Below are positions 7,080 to 14,554 of a DNA stretch of 33,462 nt, one piece after another. The position numbers and the translations under genes are program-made. Origin of the DNA: an uncultured Rhodospirillaceae bacterium. Lineage in GTDB: Bacteria; Pseudomonadota; Alphaproteobacteria; Rhodospirillales; Magnetospirillaceae. The notes beneath the pieces were generated by a model. The model saw nothing but the letters and a program-made list of their open reading frames with translations, was not told the origin of the DNA and made no database searches. The DNA is taken from positions 1 through 33,462 of the forward strand of contig CALABS010000047.1 of assembly GCA_937887565.1 (NCBI GenBank). Direction: 5' to 3'. How positions within the stretch are numbered: position 1 is the stretch's first letter; the number at the start of each line of letters is the position of its first letter.

Positions 7080-7928
7080 TTGTTCAACAGCATCATCGGA
7101 CTGGATCACGCCAGCATCGCGGTCCGCGACCTCGACGCCGCCGCCGAGAGCTTCCGCCGCCTGGGATTCGCGCTGACCCCCAAGGGTCACCACGCGGAAT
7201 GGGGCACCGCCAACCACTGCGCCATGTTCGCCCAGGACTACCTGCAGCTGCTGGCCGCCGAGGGCGCCGGCGAACAGGCGGACCGCGTCCGCGCCTTCAC
7301 CCGCGACCGCGAGGGCATCCTGTCGCTGTCCCTGGGCACCGAGGACGGCGCCGCCGCCGCCGAGGCGCTGCGCCGGGCCGGCCTCGACGTGCCGCAGCCC
7401 CGGTCGCTGTCGCGTACCCTCGACGACGGCCGCGGCACCAAGCTGATGTTCTCGGAGGTGCCGCTGCCGCCCGAGGCCACGCCGGGCGCCTCGTCGCGGC
7501 TGGTCCAGCACATCACCGCCGAGCGCGAACGCCATCCCGAGTGGCTGGTCCATCCCAACGGCGCCATCTCCATCGCCTCGGTCACGGTGATCGTGGACGA
7601 GCCGAGCGAACTGGCCGCCACGTGGGACGTCGTCTTCGGCCCCCATGCCGCCACCCCCACCGACAACACGGTGACGGTCCACACCGGCCGCGGCCTGATC
7701 TTCCTGACCCGGCCCGACGACCTGACCCAGTTGCACCCCGAGGCCGAGCTGGACGACACGCCGCCGCCGCCGGCCATCGTCGCCATGGCGTTGATGGTGG
7801 CCGACACCGACCGCGCCGCCGAGTTGCTGACCGGCAACGGCGTCGAGTTCAGCCGCGACGCCGAGGGGACCATCCGCATCCCGCCCTCCGAGGCCTGCGG
7901 CGTCTTCATCGAATTGATGGGGGCCTGA
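7080..7928 (+). CDS. VOC-superfamily (glyoxalase_3-like) protein
   Basis: A 282-residue protein starting GLDHASIAVRDLDAAAESFR, the classic opening of vicinal-oxygen-chelate modules. Its length and the later VIVDEPSELAATWDVVFG segment indicate two paired modules of the Glyoxalase_3 type. These proteins often bind a metal or a small hydrophobic ligand; the substrate here is unknown. No ATG fits the start. TTG 7080 directly follows GGGAGGG (7066-7072), and the reading from there matches the family N-terminus. It is separated from the following alpha/beta-hydrolase gene by two bases, so the pair is one operon. Confidence 0.75.
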   Translation: MFNSIIGLDHASIAVRDLDAAAESFRRLGFALTPKGHHAEWGTANHCAMFAQDYLQLLAAEGAGEQADRVRAFTRDREGILSLSLGTEDGAAAAEALRRAGLDVPQPRSLSRTLDDGRGTKLMFSEVPLPPEATPGASSRLVQHITAERERHPEWLVHPNGAISIASVTVIVDEPSELAATWDVVFGPHAATPTDNTVTVHTGRGLIFLTRPDDLTQLHPEAELDDTPPPPAIVAMALMVADTDRAAELLTGNGVEFSRDAEGTIRIPPSEACGVFIELMGA

Positions 7929-7930
7929 CC

Positions 7931-8782
7931 ATGCGTCTTTTCCGCCTGGTGCTGGTCCTGCTGGCGGTCGCCCTGCCGGCGGCGGCCAAGGACGGCGATT
8001 CGCGCTACGCCGGCCTCGACGGCTTCCTGGTCCATTACAAGGCGTGGGGCAAGGCGGACGCGCCGGCGGTGATCCTGATCCACGGCTTCACCCTCGACCA
8101 GTCGTTCTGGACGCCGCAAATCCGGACCCTGGCCGGACGCTACCGGGTGATCGCCATGGACTCGCCGGGCCATGGCGATTCCGCCAAGCCCGCCGACGTC
8201 GCCTACACCATGGAACTCTACGCCCGCGCCGTCGAGGCGGTGGCGGCCGACGCCGGGGTGACCAGGGCGGCGCTGATCGGACATTCCATGGGCCTGCCGG
8301 TCATCCAGACCGTGCTGCGGCGGGGCAGGCTGGCGGTGACCAAGGCGGTGTTCATCGACGGCGCCATCTGGCCGACCGACCCGGCGGCGGTCGCCGAGCA
8401 CGACAAGACCTGGGTGCCGTTCATGGACAGCCTGCGCGGCCCCGACCACCGGGTCGCCATGCAGCAGTTCTTCCAGGGCTTCATGCCCAGGCTTCCCCCC
8501 GACTGGCGCAAGGCGGTCGAGGCCAATCTGCGCGCCTACGACCACCACATGGCGGTCAGCACCCTGGAGCATTTCGGCGCCCCCGACGTCTGGGCGCCGG
8601 CCCGCTTCGAGCTGCCGGTGCTGGCGCTCTACGCCGAGATGTCCAGCCCGGGGGTCAAGGAGTGGCTGGCCGCCCACTACCCCCGGGCCAGGCTGGTGGT
8701 GTGGGCGGACGTCGACCACTTCCCGCAGCTGGAGCAGCCCCGGCGGGTCAACGAAGCGATCCTCAAGTTCCTGCGGAAGTGA
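7931..8782 (+). CDS. Exported alpha/beta-fold hydrolase
   Basis: This 283-residue protein begins with a signal-peptide-like segment (hydrophobic residues 4-18, likely cleavage after ALPAAA). The fold is marked by the oxyanion segment ILIHGFTLDQSFW (49-61), the nucleophile Ser119 in GHSMG and His263 in DVDHFPQLE. The third triad member is not obvious; Glu236 in LALYAE is a candidate. The family covers esterases and C-C hydrolases, and the substrate cannot be inferred. The start lies two bases after the stop of the VOC gene, so the two are co-transcribed. Periplasmic location is inferred from the leader. Confidence 0.78.
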   Translation: MRLFRLVLVLLAVALPAAAKDGDSRYAGLDGFLVHYKAWGKADAPAVILIHGFTLDQSFWTPQIRTLAGRYRVIAMDSPGHGDSAKPADVAYTMELYARAVEAVAADAGVTRAALIGHSMGLPVIQTVLRRGRLAVTKAVFIDGAIWPTDPAAVAEHDKTWVPFMDSLRGPDHRVAMQQFFQGFMPRLPPDWRKAVEANLRAYDHHMAVSTLEHFGAPDVWAPARFELPVLALYAEMSSPGVKEWLAAHYPRARLVVWADVDHFPQLEQPRRVNEAILKFLRK

Positions 8783-8793
8783 CCCGCGCCCAC

Positions 8794-8813
8794 CCTCCCC
8801 CCGAAGGGGGAGG
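8794..8813. terminator. Hairpin between convergent genes
   Basis: CCTCCCCC (8794-8801) pairs perfectly with GGGGGAGG (8806-8813) around the tetraloop CGAA. It sits 12 bases after the hydrolase stop and 25 bases beyond the end of the response-regulator gene on the other strand, a fitting place for a bidirectional terminator. There is no T-run on either side. Confidence 0.45.
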
Positions 8814-8837
8814 CCGGGCGGCCGGATAGACGGAGGC

Positions 8838-9506
8838 CTAGCGACCGATCTGGCTGGCGTCGGGCGTGGTCAGACCCAACTGCGACGCCGCCACCACCGC
8901 GCGGGTGCGGTTGTTGACGTTGAGCGCCTTGAGGATGGCGGTCACGTGCAGCTTGACGGTGCCCTCGGCCAATTGCAGGACGCGGGCGATCTCCTTGTTG
9001 GACTTGCCCTGGCCCAGCAGGGTGAGCACCTCGCGCTGGCGCGGGGTCAGGAACGAGACCGCGCTCTCGCTGGCCATCGGCCCGGTGCCGTCGCCCTGGC
9101 CGCCGCCCTGCTCGAGCAGCGCCGGCGGCAGGTAGACCCCGCCCGACAGCACCAGCTTGAGTGCCGACAGCATCACCCGGCTGGACGACGTCTTGGGAAT
9201 GAACCCGGCGGCGCCCAGGTTGACCGCCTGCAGGACGTGGCGGCGGTCGTCCGAGGCCGACAGGATGATGATCGGCGTCGTCGCGGGCAGCAGGTCCTTG
9301 AGCCGCTGAAGCCCGTCGTTCCACACCATCCCGGGCATGGACAGGTCCAGCAGCACGATGTCGATGTCGTGTTCCCGCTCGACGGTGTCGACCGCCTGCT
9401 GGAAGTCGCTGGCTTCGACAATGGTCAGGTTTCCACCCAGCTGATCGAGAACGTGTCTCAGCCCATCACGGAAAAGCTCGTGGTCATCGGCGATCAGGAT
9501 TTTCAT
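8838..9506 (-). CDS. NarL/FixJ-type response regulator, orphan
   Basis: The 222-residue protein has a receiver domain at residues 1-120, with the acidic pair Asp7/Asp8, phospho-acceptor Asp54 in VLLDLSMPG, Ser83 and Lys105 in FIPKTS. A linker rich in glycine and glutamine follows, then a LuxR helix-turn-helix (about 152-212) with LTPRQREVLTLLGQGKSNKE and IARVLQLAEGTVKLHVTAIL. It should bind DNA on phosphorylation. No histidine kinase is next to it, so its signal is unknown. ATG 9506 follows GGGGAAC at good spacing; the 18 codons open upstream carry no family resemblance. It stands alone in its transcription unit. Confidence 0.88.
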   Translation of the reverse strand: MKILIADDHELFRDGLRHVLDQLGGNLTIVEASDFQQAVDTVEREHDIDIVLLDLSMPGMVWNDGLQRLKDLLPATTPIIILSASDDRRHVLQAVNLGAAGFIPKTSSSRVMLSALKLVLSGGVYLPPALLEQGGGQGDGTGPMASESAVSFLTPRQREVLTLLGQGKSNKEIARVLQLAEGTVKLHVTAILKALNVNNRTRAVVAASQLGLTTPDASQIGR

Positions 9507-10023
9507 TGTTCCCCACCATCTGGATTGCGGACAGCCATTGCCGTCGGTGCGGCATCTCACGGGTACCCATCTCCACCGGCGGCACCGCTTCCGGGCCGCC
9601 CCTGCGATTGCTTATGGTCCCAAATGGGTCCCCGCGTCGCTACGAAAAAGGTTTGTGGACCATTCGGAAGAACCCGGCCACAGCCCCATTCGCACTTGCA
9701 AAAATATGCGCCCCCCCCGGGATTGCAACACCAAACTCGCCACCTATTAAATGGATATACCATGGACATACGGACGCAATACATAACAATCTCCGTCCGT
9801 AAAGCCACCCGGAACAAAAGCATGCATTCCATGGGTCATTTTTTGTTTTGATTGACTGCAATTTCACATGACCGCACCATCGGCCCACCAGACCTCGGGA
9901 TTGCCCTGCCCGAAAGATTGCTTCCCTTCCACTGCCTCATGGCGTAACACCCCCGCCTTGCGGTGGCCCGAAGCCGGCCGGGGCCGCCGAGATCGATACC
10001 CCCCGGCCGGTGGGAGATGCGCC
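9507..10023. other. Gene-poor intergenic region with an AT-rich core
   Basis: About 517 bases with no credible gene. Bases from roughly 9630 to 9870 are clearly richer in A and T than the surroundings, including a T-run near 9838-9849. A 7-bp inverted repeat, ACGGACG (9770-9776) / CGTCCGT (9794-9800), lies in this core. The region must contain the promoter of the response-regulator gene (minus) and probably that of the small gene at 10024, but no hexamer pair at proper spacing convinced me. Frames that read through it show no family resemblance. Confidence 0.45.
9770..9800. repeat. 7-bp inverted repeat, possible operator
   Basis: ACGGACG and CGTCCGT are exact reverse complements separated by 17 AT-rich bases, about 265 bases upstream of the response-regulator start. 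Spacing and location would suit a dimeric regulator. The half-sites are short, so chance is possible. Confidence 0.3.
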
Positions 10024-10263
10024 ATGGCCCGCCGAGAGGTCCTTCCCGGACAGCGATACCAGCCGACCGGTTCGACGTCCGCCTGGGAAGTCCGGGAAAT
10101 CGTCAGGGATGCGGAGGGCATCCCCCATGCCCGGCTCATGCGGGTCGGCGACCCGAGCGCCACCAAGACCATCTCGGCGCGCGCGCTGACCGACCCGCGT
10201 CTCTACCGCCTGCTGCCCGGCGCCCATGCCCATTCGGCCGAGAACGGCAACCTTCCTGGGTAG
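10024..10263 (+). CDS. Small hypothetical protein
   Basis: The 79-residue, arginine-rich soluble protein starts MARREVLPGQRYQPTG, followed by a WEVREIVRDAEGIPHARLMRV stretch suggesting a small beta-sheet domain. ATG 10024 is preceded by GGGAGA (10010-10015). The frame is open a further 52 codons to ATG 9868, but that part is rich in proline and cysteine and lacks a ribosome site, so the shorter start is preferred. No signal peptide or membrane segment. Family not recognised. It reads in the same direction as the gene at 10347, 83 bases downstream. Confidence 0.6.
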   Translation: MARREVLPGQRYQPTGSTSAWEVREIVRDAEGIPHARLMRVGDPSATKTISARALTDPRLYRLLPGAHAHSAENGNLPG

Positions 10264-10346
10264 GGCGATCGCGCGCCTTGCTGACGCCACAAACCGGCGA
10301 TAGTCGGGGCGCGGGCAAGAGGCTCAGGCTTGGTTGGAGGAAACAT

Positions 10347-11060
10347 ATGGCCCGCCGCAGGACTCGTCGCGGCCAGCAAAGCTGGTCACTCTGGTTGAAA
10401 CTGTTGAAGCTGGCGGTGCTTCTGGCCCTGGTGGGGGCCACCGGCTTCTACGCCTACGAGGTCGGCCAACGCCTGGCGCTGGAGGAGGTGGCGTCCCTGC
10501 GCCAGGAGATCGAGAGCCTGACCGCGGCCGAGGCCGAACGCCGCGACGAGGCCGAGGCGTTGCGTGCCGATCTGGCGGCGACCCGCCACCGCGCCGACGA
10601 TTTCGAGGCCAAGTACGCCGCCGTGGCGCCCGACGACGAGACCCGCGACATCCTCTCCGCCGTCCGCGCCAAGCTGGACGGGGGCCTCGACGCCAAGCGG
10701 CTGGCCTTCGTGATCCAGGCCGCCGAGCGCCCGCGCCGCTGCAGTGGCGAGGACACCAAGCGGTTCATGGTCAAGACGCCGCGCTTCGACGGCAACTCCA
10801 CCTGGGTGCGCTTCGCCGACCTGATCACGGTCACCGCCGAGGGTCAGGGCGGCAACGACGGCAGCGAGCAGTGGTACGACCCGGCCAAGCCGGTGACCGT
10901 CACCTTCACGACGATCGGCGGCAAGGACGCCAAGGTGTCGGGCATGCTGCCGCTTCAGCACTCCATGGTGATCAAGGGCGGCGAGTACCGCTTCACCGTC
11001 GTTCCCGGCGCCCGCGGCTTCGTGGAGATCACCGGCGACCGCTGCGACTACAAGGGATAG
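10347..11060 (+). CDS. Hypothetical single-pass membrane protein with coiled coil
   Basis: A protein of 237 residues. A basic N-terminus (MARRRTRRGQQ) is followed by one transmembrane helix at about residues 17-36 (LKLLKLAVLLALVGATGFYA). Next comes a charged heptad-like region, about 45-90, likely a coiled coil (ASLRQEIESLTAAEAERRDE). A C-terminal domain of ~130 residues contains two cysteines (near the CSGEDT and DRCDYKG segments) and several beta strands. Orientation is probably N-in with the C-terminal domain in the periplasm, by the positive-inside rule. GGAGG at 10336-10340 supports ATG 10347. The family is not recognised and no function can be given. Confidence 0.72.
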   Translation: MARRRTRRGQQSWSLWLKLLKLAVLLALVGATGFYAYEVGQRLALEEVASLRQEIESLTAAEAERRDEAEALRADLAATRHRADDFEAKYAAVAPDDETRDILSAVRAKLDGGLDAKRLAFVIQAAERPRRCSGEDTKRFMVKTPRFDGNSTWVRFADLITVTAEGQGGNDGSEQWYDPAKPVTVTFTTIGGKDAKVSGMLPLQHSMVIKGGEYRFTVVPGARGFVEITGDRCDYKG

Positions 11061-11084
11061 CCGCCGCCGCTCGGACGGCGGTGG
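11061..11084. terminator. Hairpin between convergent genes
   Basis: CCGCCGCCG (11061-11069) pairs with CGGCGGTGG (11076-11084, one G-U pair) around CTCGGA, immediately after the stop of the membrane-protein gene and 18 bases from the end of the convergent hemerythrin-like gene. It has no T-run, so efficiency is uncertain. Confidence 0.4.
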
Positions 11085-11101
11085 ATGACGCCGGGGCCCG
11101 G

Positions 11102-11500
11102 TCAGGTCCCCGGCCTGATCCCGCCGTCCAGGAACCACCACTTCCAGTGATGATCGTCGATCAGCATGCGCAGGACGACATCCGCGCAGGTGGTGGTATC
11201 AGCCCCGGCGTCGAGCACCAGCATCCCCGACAGGATTTCCTCGGTCTGGCGGTGGCCGTCGGTGTGCTGGTCTAGGTTGGGATAGCCATAGGCCCGCAAC
11301 ATGGCCTCCTCGCGCTGCCAATGGGCCTCGGCCGCGCACAGCAGCTCACGCAGCACCGCGCTGGCCTGCCGCATCTGTCCGGCCGCCGTCAGCCGGCTGA
11401 CCTGGGCGGCCAGGGACATCATGTCGGCATGGTCGCGATCCAGGTCCCGGACCCCGTCGCCAAGATCGTCCGCCAGCCTGTACTCGATGATCCGCTGCAT
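11102..11500 (-). CDS. Bacteriohemerythrin-like protein with one missing iron ligand
   Basis: The 132-residue four-helix-bundle protein reads MQRIIEYRLADDLGDGVRDL at its start, the usual hemerythrin opening. Diiron ligands can be placed at His24, His60 and Glu64 (HWQRE), and His79 and His83 (HTDGH). The last motif should be HxxxxD, but the DDHHWKWWFLD region gives Trp or Phe at the Asp position, so one bridging carboxylate appears absent or replaced by a nearby Asp. Hemerythrins bind O2 or NO reversibly and are common in microaerophiles. ATG 11500 fits the family N-terminus best; ATG 11527 or 11545 would add 9 or 15 residues. It is divergent from the S24-like genes. Confidence 0.75.
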   Translation of the reverse strand: MQRIIEYRLADDLGDGVRDLDRDHADMMSLAAQVSRLTAAGQMRQASAVLRELLCAAEAHWQREEAMLRAYGYPNLDQHTDGHRQTEEILSGMLVLDAGADTTTCADVVLRMLIDDHHWKWWFLDGGIRPGT

Positions 11501-11529
11501 CGCCCCATCCGTCCCTTCCCATCCCATAC

Positions 11530-11635
11530 GCACAATACTGTGCATTGCGCTAACGGGCTAGTGGACAAAGGGGTGGCGCCACCATACTTTGGTACAGCCT
11601 TGATCCTTGGTATGACCACTGCCAATTCGTTGGTA
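11530..11635. promoter_or_regulatory. Palindrome- and repeat-rich divergent control region (hemerythrin / S24-like gene)
   Basis: The 163-base gap between the two divergent genes holds an imperfect palindrome, GCACAATACTGTGC (11530-11543). It also holds a perfect 12-bp palindrome, GGTGGCGCCACC (11572-11583), and three direct TTGGTA repeats at 11589-11594, 11607-11612 and 11630-11635. These are plausible operators for the XRE-S24 repressor encoded downstream. No promoter hexamers were convincing. Confidence 0.45.
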
Positions 11636-11663
11636 GGAGGGTAGGGAGGAAGTGGGGGCGACC

Positions 11664-12080
11664 ATGGACGATGACCGCCGTCGATCGAGGTCAGACCCGT
11701 ACGAACAGGTTGTGGAAGGCCTGCTTCGCCCCGTCCCGCACCTGGATGCCGCCGGGTCGCCGCACCCCCCGCTGCTGGCCCTTGCCGGGTTCGACGACGA
11801 ACCGGTTTCCTCGTTCGAGGTCATCGGCGACTCCATGCATCCGGACCTCAACGCCGGCGATCTGGTCATCTTCAGCCTGAACTCCGCCAATATCGAGGAT
11901 GGAGGCCTCTATGTGCTCGCCGGTCGGGGCGGCTTGACCCCGCGACGGATCCAGGTCCTCTCGGACGGCCGCCATCTGGCTGTCCCCACCAACCCGGCCT
12001 ATGGCCGCGAACCGCTCGACCCGAAAGCCGGCCCGGCGATCGTCGGGACGGTCGTCGCCGTCGTCCGCAGGACTCCTTGA
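11664..12080 (+). CDS. S24/LexA-like domain protein without HTH; catalytic Lys replaced
   Basis: A 138-residue protein consisting mainly of a peptidase S24 fold. VIGDSMHPDLNAGDLVIF places the nucleophile-equivalent at Ser57. The lysine that pairs with it in LexA and UmuD (first K of VKRL/VKKL) aligns with Arg94 in TPRRIQV, so self-cleavage is doubtful. There is no DNA-binding domain at the N-terminus, only about 35 charged and proline-rich residues. It might act as a partner or antagonist of the XRE-S24 protein encoded 40 bases downstream. The start is uncertain: GGGAGGA (11644-11650) lies 13 bases before ATG 11664 but only one base before GTG 11652. Confidence 0.72.
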   Translation: MDDDRRRSRSDPYEQVVEGLLRPVPHLDAAGSPHPPLLALAGFDDEPVSSFEVIGDSMHPDLNAGDLVIFSLNSANIEDGGLYVLAGRGGLTPRRIQVLSDGRHLAVPTNPAYGREPLDPKAGPAIVGTVVAVVRRTP

Positions 12081-12120
12081 TGCGTCAGCCTAGGCACGGG
12101 CGGGACGCAAGGATATAATC

Positions 12121-12720
12121 ATGCACATGGCCGACAGGGTTAGGGAACTCGCCGACAGGATCAGGCTCGTGCGCGAGCGGATGGGAAAATCCCAAAAGGA
12201 ATTCGCCGCCGCGCTGGACGCAAGTTTCCGTGCATATCAGGACTACGAGGCCGGCAAGATCGTCCCCGGCGGCCGCGTGCTCGCCGCCATGGCGCGGCTT
12301 GGCGTGGACACCAACTGGCTGCTGAACGGCGAGGGGTCGTCGGCGCCGACCGCCAACGCCCTGCGACCGGTCGCGCATGTGGACGGCCGCTCCGGCCAGG
12401 CCCGCGACCCCGTGCTGGGCCTGGCGGCGATCGCGCATTCCCCGACCCTGACCTCCATGGAGGTCAGGGGCGATTCCATGGCCCCCGACCTGGCGGCCGG
12501 CGATCTGGTGATCTTCGACCGGGCGGCGGTGGCGGTGGAAACGGGGATGGTGGCCCTGCGCATGGGCGGCCAACTGGTCATCCGCCGGCTCCAGCTACTG
12601 ATGGACGGCGTGGTGCAGATCCAGCCCGCCAATCCGCTCTATCAGTCCGAGACCATGACCACCGACGCGGCGGCGGCCATCATCGCGGGCCACGTCACCG
12701 CGATACTGCACAAGGTCTGA
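12121..12720 (+). CDS. XRE-family repressor with S24/LexA-like C-terminus; catalytic Lys replaced
   Basis: The 199-residue protein has a helix-turn-helix at residues 5-70 (RIRLVRERMGKSQKEFAAAL, then FRAYQDYEAGK and VDTNWLLNGEG), as in phage CI/C2 repressors. Its C-terminal S24 domain contains VRGDSMAPDLAAGDLVIF with Ser119. The lysine expected in the VKRL motif is Arg155 (VIRRLQ), so RecA-stimulated self-cleavage is unlikely and dimerisation may be the domain's role. AAGGA at 12109-12113 supports ATG 12121; ATG 12127 is an alternative. No other phage genes are nearby. It ends 4 bases from the convergent rppH stop. Confidence 0.83.
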   Translation: MHMADRVRELADRIRLVRERMGKSQKEFAAALDASFRAYQDYEAGKIVPGGRVLAAMARLGVDTNWLLNGEGSSAPTANALRPVAHVDGRSGQARDPVLGLAAIAHSPTLTSMEVRGDSMAPDLAAGDLVIFDRAAVAVETGMVALRMGGQLVIRRLQLLMDGVVQIQPANPLYQSETMTTDAAAAIIAGHVTAILHKV

Positions 12721-12724
12721 TCGG

Positions 12725-13219
12725 CTACCGGGCGGGCCGCGCCAGGGGCAGGAACTCGGCGACCACGCGGTCGTAGAGGGCGCGCTTGAACGGCACGATC
12801 AACTCCGGCACCCGGCCCAGGTCCATCCACCGCCATTCCGAGAATTCCGGGTGACGGGTGGCGATGTCGATATCGGCATCCTCGCCCAGGAACCGCAGCG
12901 CGAACCATTTTTGGGTCTGGCCCCGGAACCGCCCCTTCCAGCACTTGTCGGCCACGTCCTCGGGCAGGTCGTAGCTGATCCACTCGCGGGCCTCGGCGAC
13001 GATCTCGGCCTTGCCGGTGCCGGTCTCCTCCTCCATCTCGCGCAGGGCCGCCTGGGGCGGCGTCTCGCCGTCGTCGATGCCGCCCTGGGGAAACTGCCAG
13101 GCGGGCTCGGAAGTGTCGATGCGCCGCGCCACGAAGGCAAGGCCGTCGCGGTTCAGCAGCACGATGCCGACGCCGGGGCGATAGGGCCGCTGGTCATAGG
13201 GAAGACGATGCTTGCTCAT
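12725..13219 (-). CDS. rppH: RNA pyrophosphohydrolase RppH (Nudix)
   Basis: This 164-residue Nudix hydrolase removes pyrophosphate from the 5' end of mRNA and starts RNase E-dependent decay; related enzymes also hydrolyse diadenosine polyphosphates. The Nudix box is complete at residues 46-68 (GGIDDGETPPQAALREMEEE followed by TG), and the N-terminal YRPGVGIVLLN and the WQFPQGG segment are typical of RppH. It is the last gene of the gpmI-envC-ctpA-deacetylase operon; its ATG overlaps the upstream TGA by four bases. Confidence 0.93.
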   Translation of the reverse strand: MSKHRLPYDQRPYRPGVGIVLLNRDGLAFVARRIDTSEPAWQFPQGGIDDGETPPQAALREMEEETGTGKAEIVAEAREWISYDLPEDVADKCWKGRFRGQTQKWFALRFLGEDADIDIATRHPEFSEWRWMDLGRVPELIVPFKRALYDRVVAEFLPLARPAR

Positions 13220-14547
13220 GACTTGCCCGCCGGCGGCGCGGTGGCGACGGCGGTGGCCGGGGCCAGTCGGATCGCCTGGCCCGGCAGGCGGGCGAGAAAG
13301 GACACCAGGCGGTCAAGGGCGACGGGGCTGGCCGACGACACCACCAGGGCGCGGCCGTTCTTCTTGGCGCTGTCGGCGGCGAAGGCCAGGCGGGCGTCGA
13401 TGGCCTCGCGGAACGGCTCGCGGTCGGCGACCTCGGTGACGGCGGCATGGGGAGGACCGTCGTCGCCGGCGCCACCCCCCACATACATCAGGCCGCGATC
13501 CTTGAGCGCCCCCAGCACCGGCCGCAGATGAGCATCGGAACGGGTGAACGGCCCTTCCTCGGCCAGCACCCCCACATGGCCGGGAAGACGCACCAGCACC
13601 TTTTCCAGCCGCGAGATGTTCTCCTCGGGGTCCTGCGAGGTCAACAGCCCCCACGGCCCCGGATCGCGATCGGGATAGCCCGACGGCTCGGTCGGCAGGG
13701 CGACCAGGACCTCGTGGCCGGCGTCGCGGGCCGCCTTGACCTGCTTCTCAAGGCCGGCGGCATAGGGATTGAAGGCCAGGGTGACCTGGGGCGGCAATCT
13801 CTGGATGGCGGCCTCGGTGGCCTCGCTTTGCATGCCCAGGCCGGACACCACCACCGCCAGGTTCGCCCAACCCTCGCGGGGCTGGAACGGATGGGCGTAG
13901 ACCTGCCAGGGCTGGCGGCCGTCCAGCGCGACGATGGGCAGCGGGCCGTCCGGCGTCTGGCGGAACAGCATCTTGTCGGGGGCCGGTGCCAGCGCCGCCG
14001 CCGCCTCGGCCCGGGCCGGAAGGGCCTCGAAGCTGGGTGGCGGGCCGGGATCGCGGACCAGCGGGACGGCGGGGAACCGGGGGCCGGACGGCTCGGGAGC
14101 GACCACGATCGGCGCCGGCTCGGCCGGCTTGGCGGCAACGTCCGCCGGCACGGGTTCCGCCGCCGGGGCGGACGCGGCGGGGGCTGCGGGGCCGGACGAC
14201 GGCGGCGGCGACAGCAGGCCGCCGTCGCCGGCGGGCTCGGGCGCGGGAGGGGCCGCCTTGGTGGCCGCGCGCTCGCCGCCACGGCCCGGCATCTCCATGG
14301 CCAGGCGCGGCCCCTTGTAGTTGGGGTCGGCGACGTCCAGCACGCCGATGACGTCGCCCATGTCCAGCGTAGAGGCGAAATAGGCGGCGGTGCCGAGACC
14401 GCCGCCCAGAAGCAGCACCACCAACCCGATGACGACGGGGCGCAGGTTGATCGGCGGGCGCGCCTGCGACGGCTCGTCCGCCACCATCAACCGGTCGAGG
14501 TCGATGTCCTCCTGCAGGTCCTCGTCGTCGTCGAGGGTGGTGGCCAT
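13216..14547 (-). CDS. Divergent polysaccharide deacetylase family protein (YibQ-like)
   Basis: The 443-residue protein has an acidic cytoplasmic N-terminus and one transmembrane helix at about 37-59 (LRPVVIGLVVLLLGGGLGTA). A long Ala/Pro/Glu-rich linker (about 85-185) probably spans the periplasm. A C-terminal domain from about 225 onwards contains LAVVVSGLGMQSEATEAAIQ, LPPQVTLAFNPYA and HEVLVALPTEP. These are marks of the divergent polysaccharide deacetylase family (PF04748), whose E. coli member YibQ also follows envC. An activity on peptidoglycan or glycans is presumed from the fold, not shown. It starts 7 bases after the ctpA stop. Confidence 0.85.
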   Translation of the reverse strand: MATTLDDDEDLQEDIDLDRLMVADEPSQARPPINLRPVVIGLVVLLLGGGLGTAAYFASTLDMGDVIGVLDVADPNYKGPRLAMEMPGRGGERAATKAAPPAPEPAGDGGLLSPPPSSGPAAPAASAPAAEPVPADVAAKPAEPAPIVVAPEPSGPRFPAVPLVRDPGPPPSFEALPARAEAAAALAPAPDKMLFRQTPDGPLPIVALDGRQPWQVYAHPFQPREGWANLAVVVSGLGMQSEATEAAIQRLPPQVTLAFNPYAAGLEKQVKAARDAGHEVLVALPTEPSGYPDRDPGPWGLLTSQDPEENISRLEKVLVRLPGHVGVLAEEGPFTRSDAHLRPVLGALKDRGLMYVGGGAGDDGPPHAAVTEVADREPFREAIDARLAFAADSAKKNGRALVVSSASPVALDRLVSFLARLPGQAIRLAPATAVATAPPAGKS

Positions 14548-14554
14548 GGCCGCC

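Noticed and set aside
7238..8719. A 493-residue open frame on the minus strand
   Set aside because: Antisense to the VOC and hydrolase genes, both of which have recognisable motifs and ribosome sites.
9557..9888. Small cysteine/tryptophan-rich frames in the AT-rich island
   Set aside because: No ribosome sites and no family resemblance; the frames are open in several phases at once.
11558..11890. A 110-residue minus-strand frame across the S24-like gene start
   Set aside because: Antisense to the S24 gene, with Ser/Arg-rich shadow composition.
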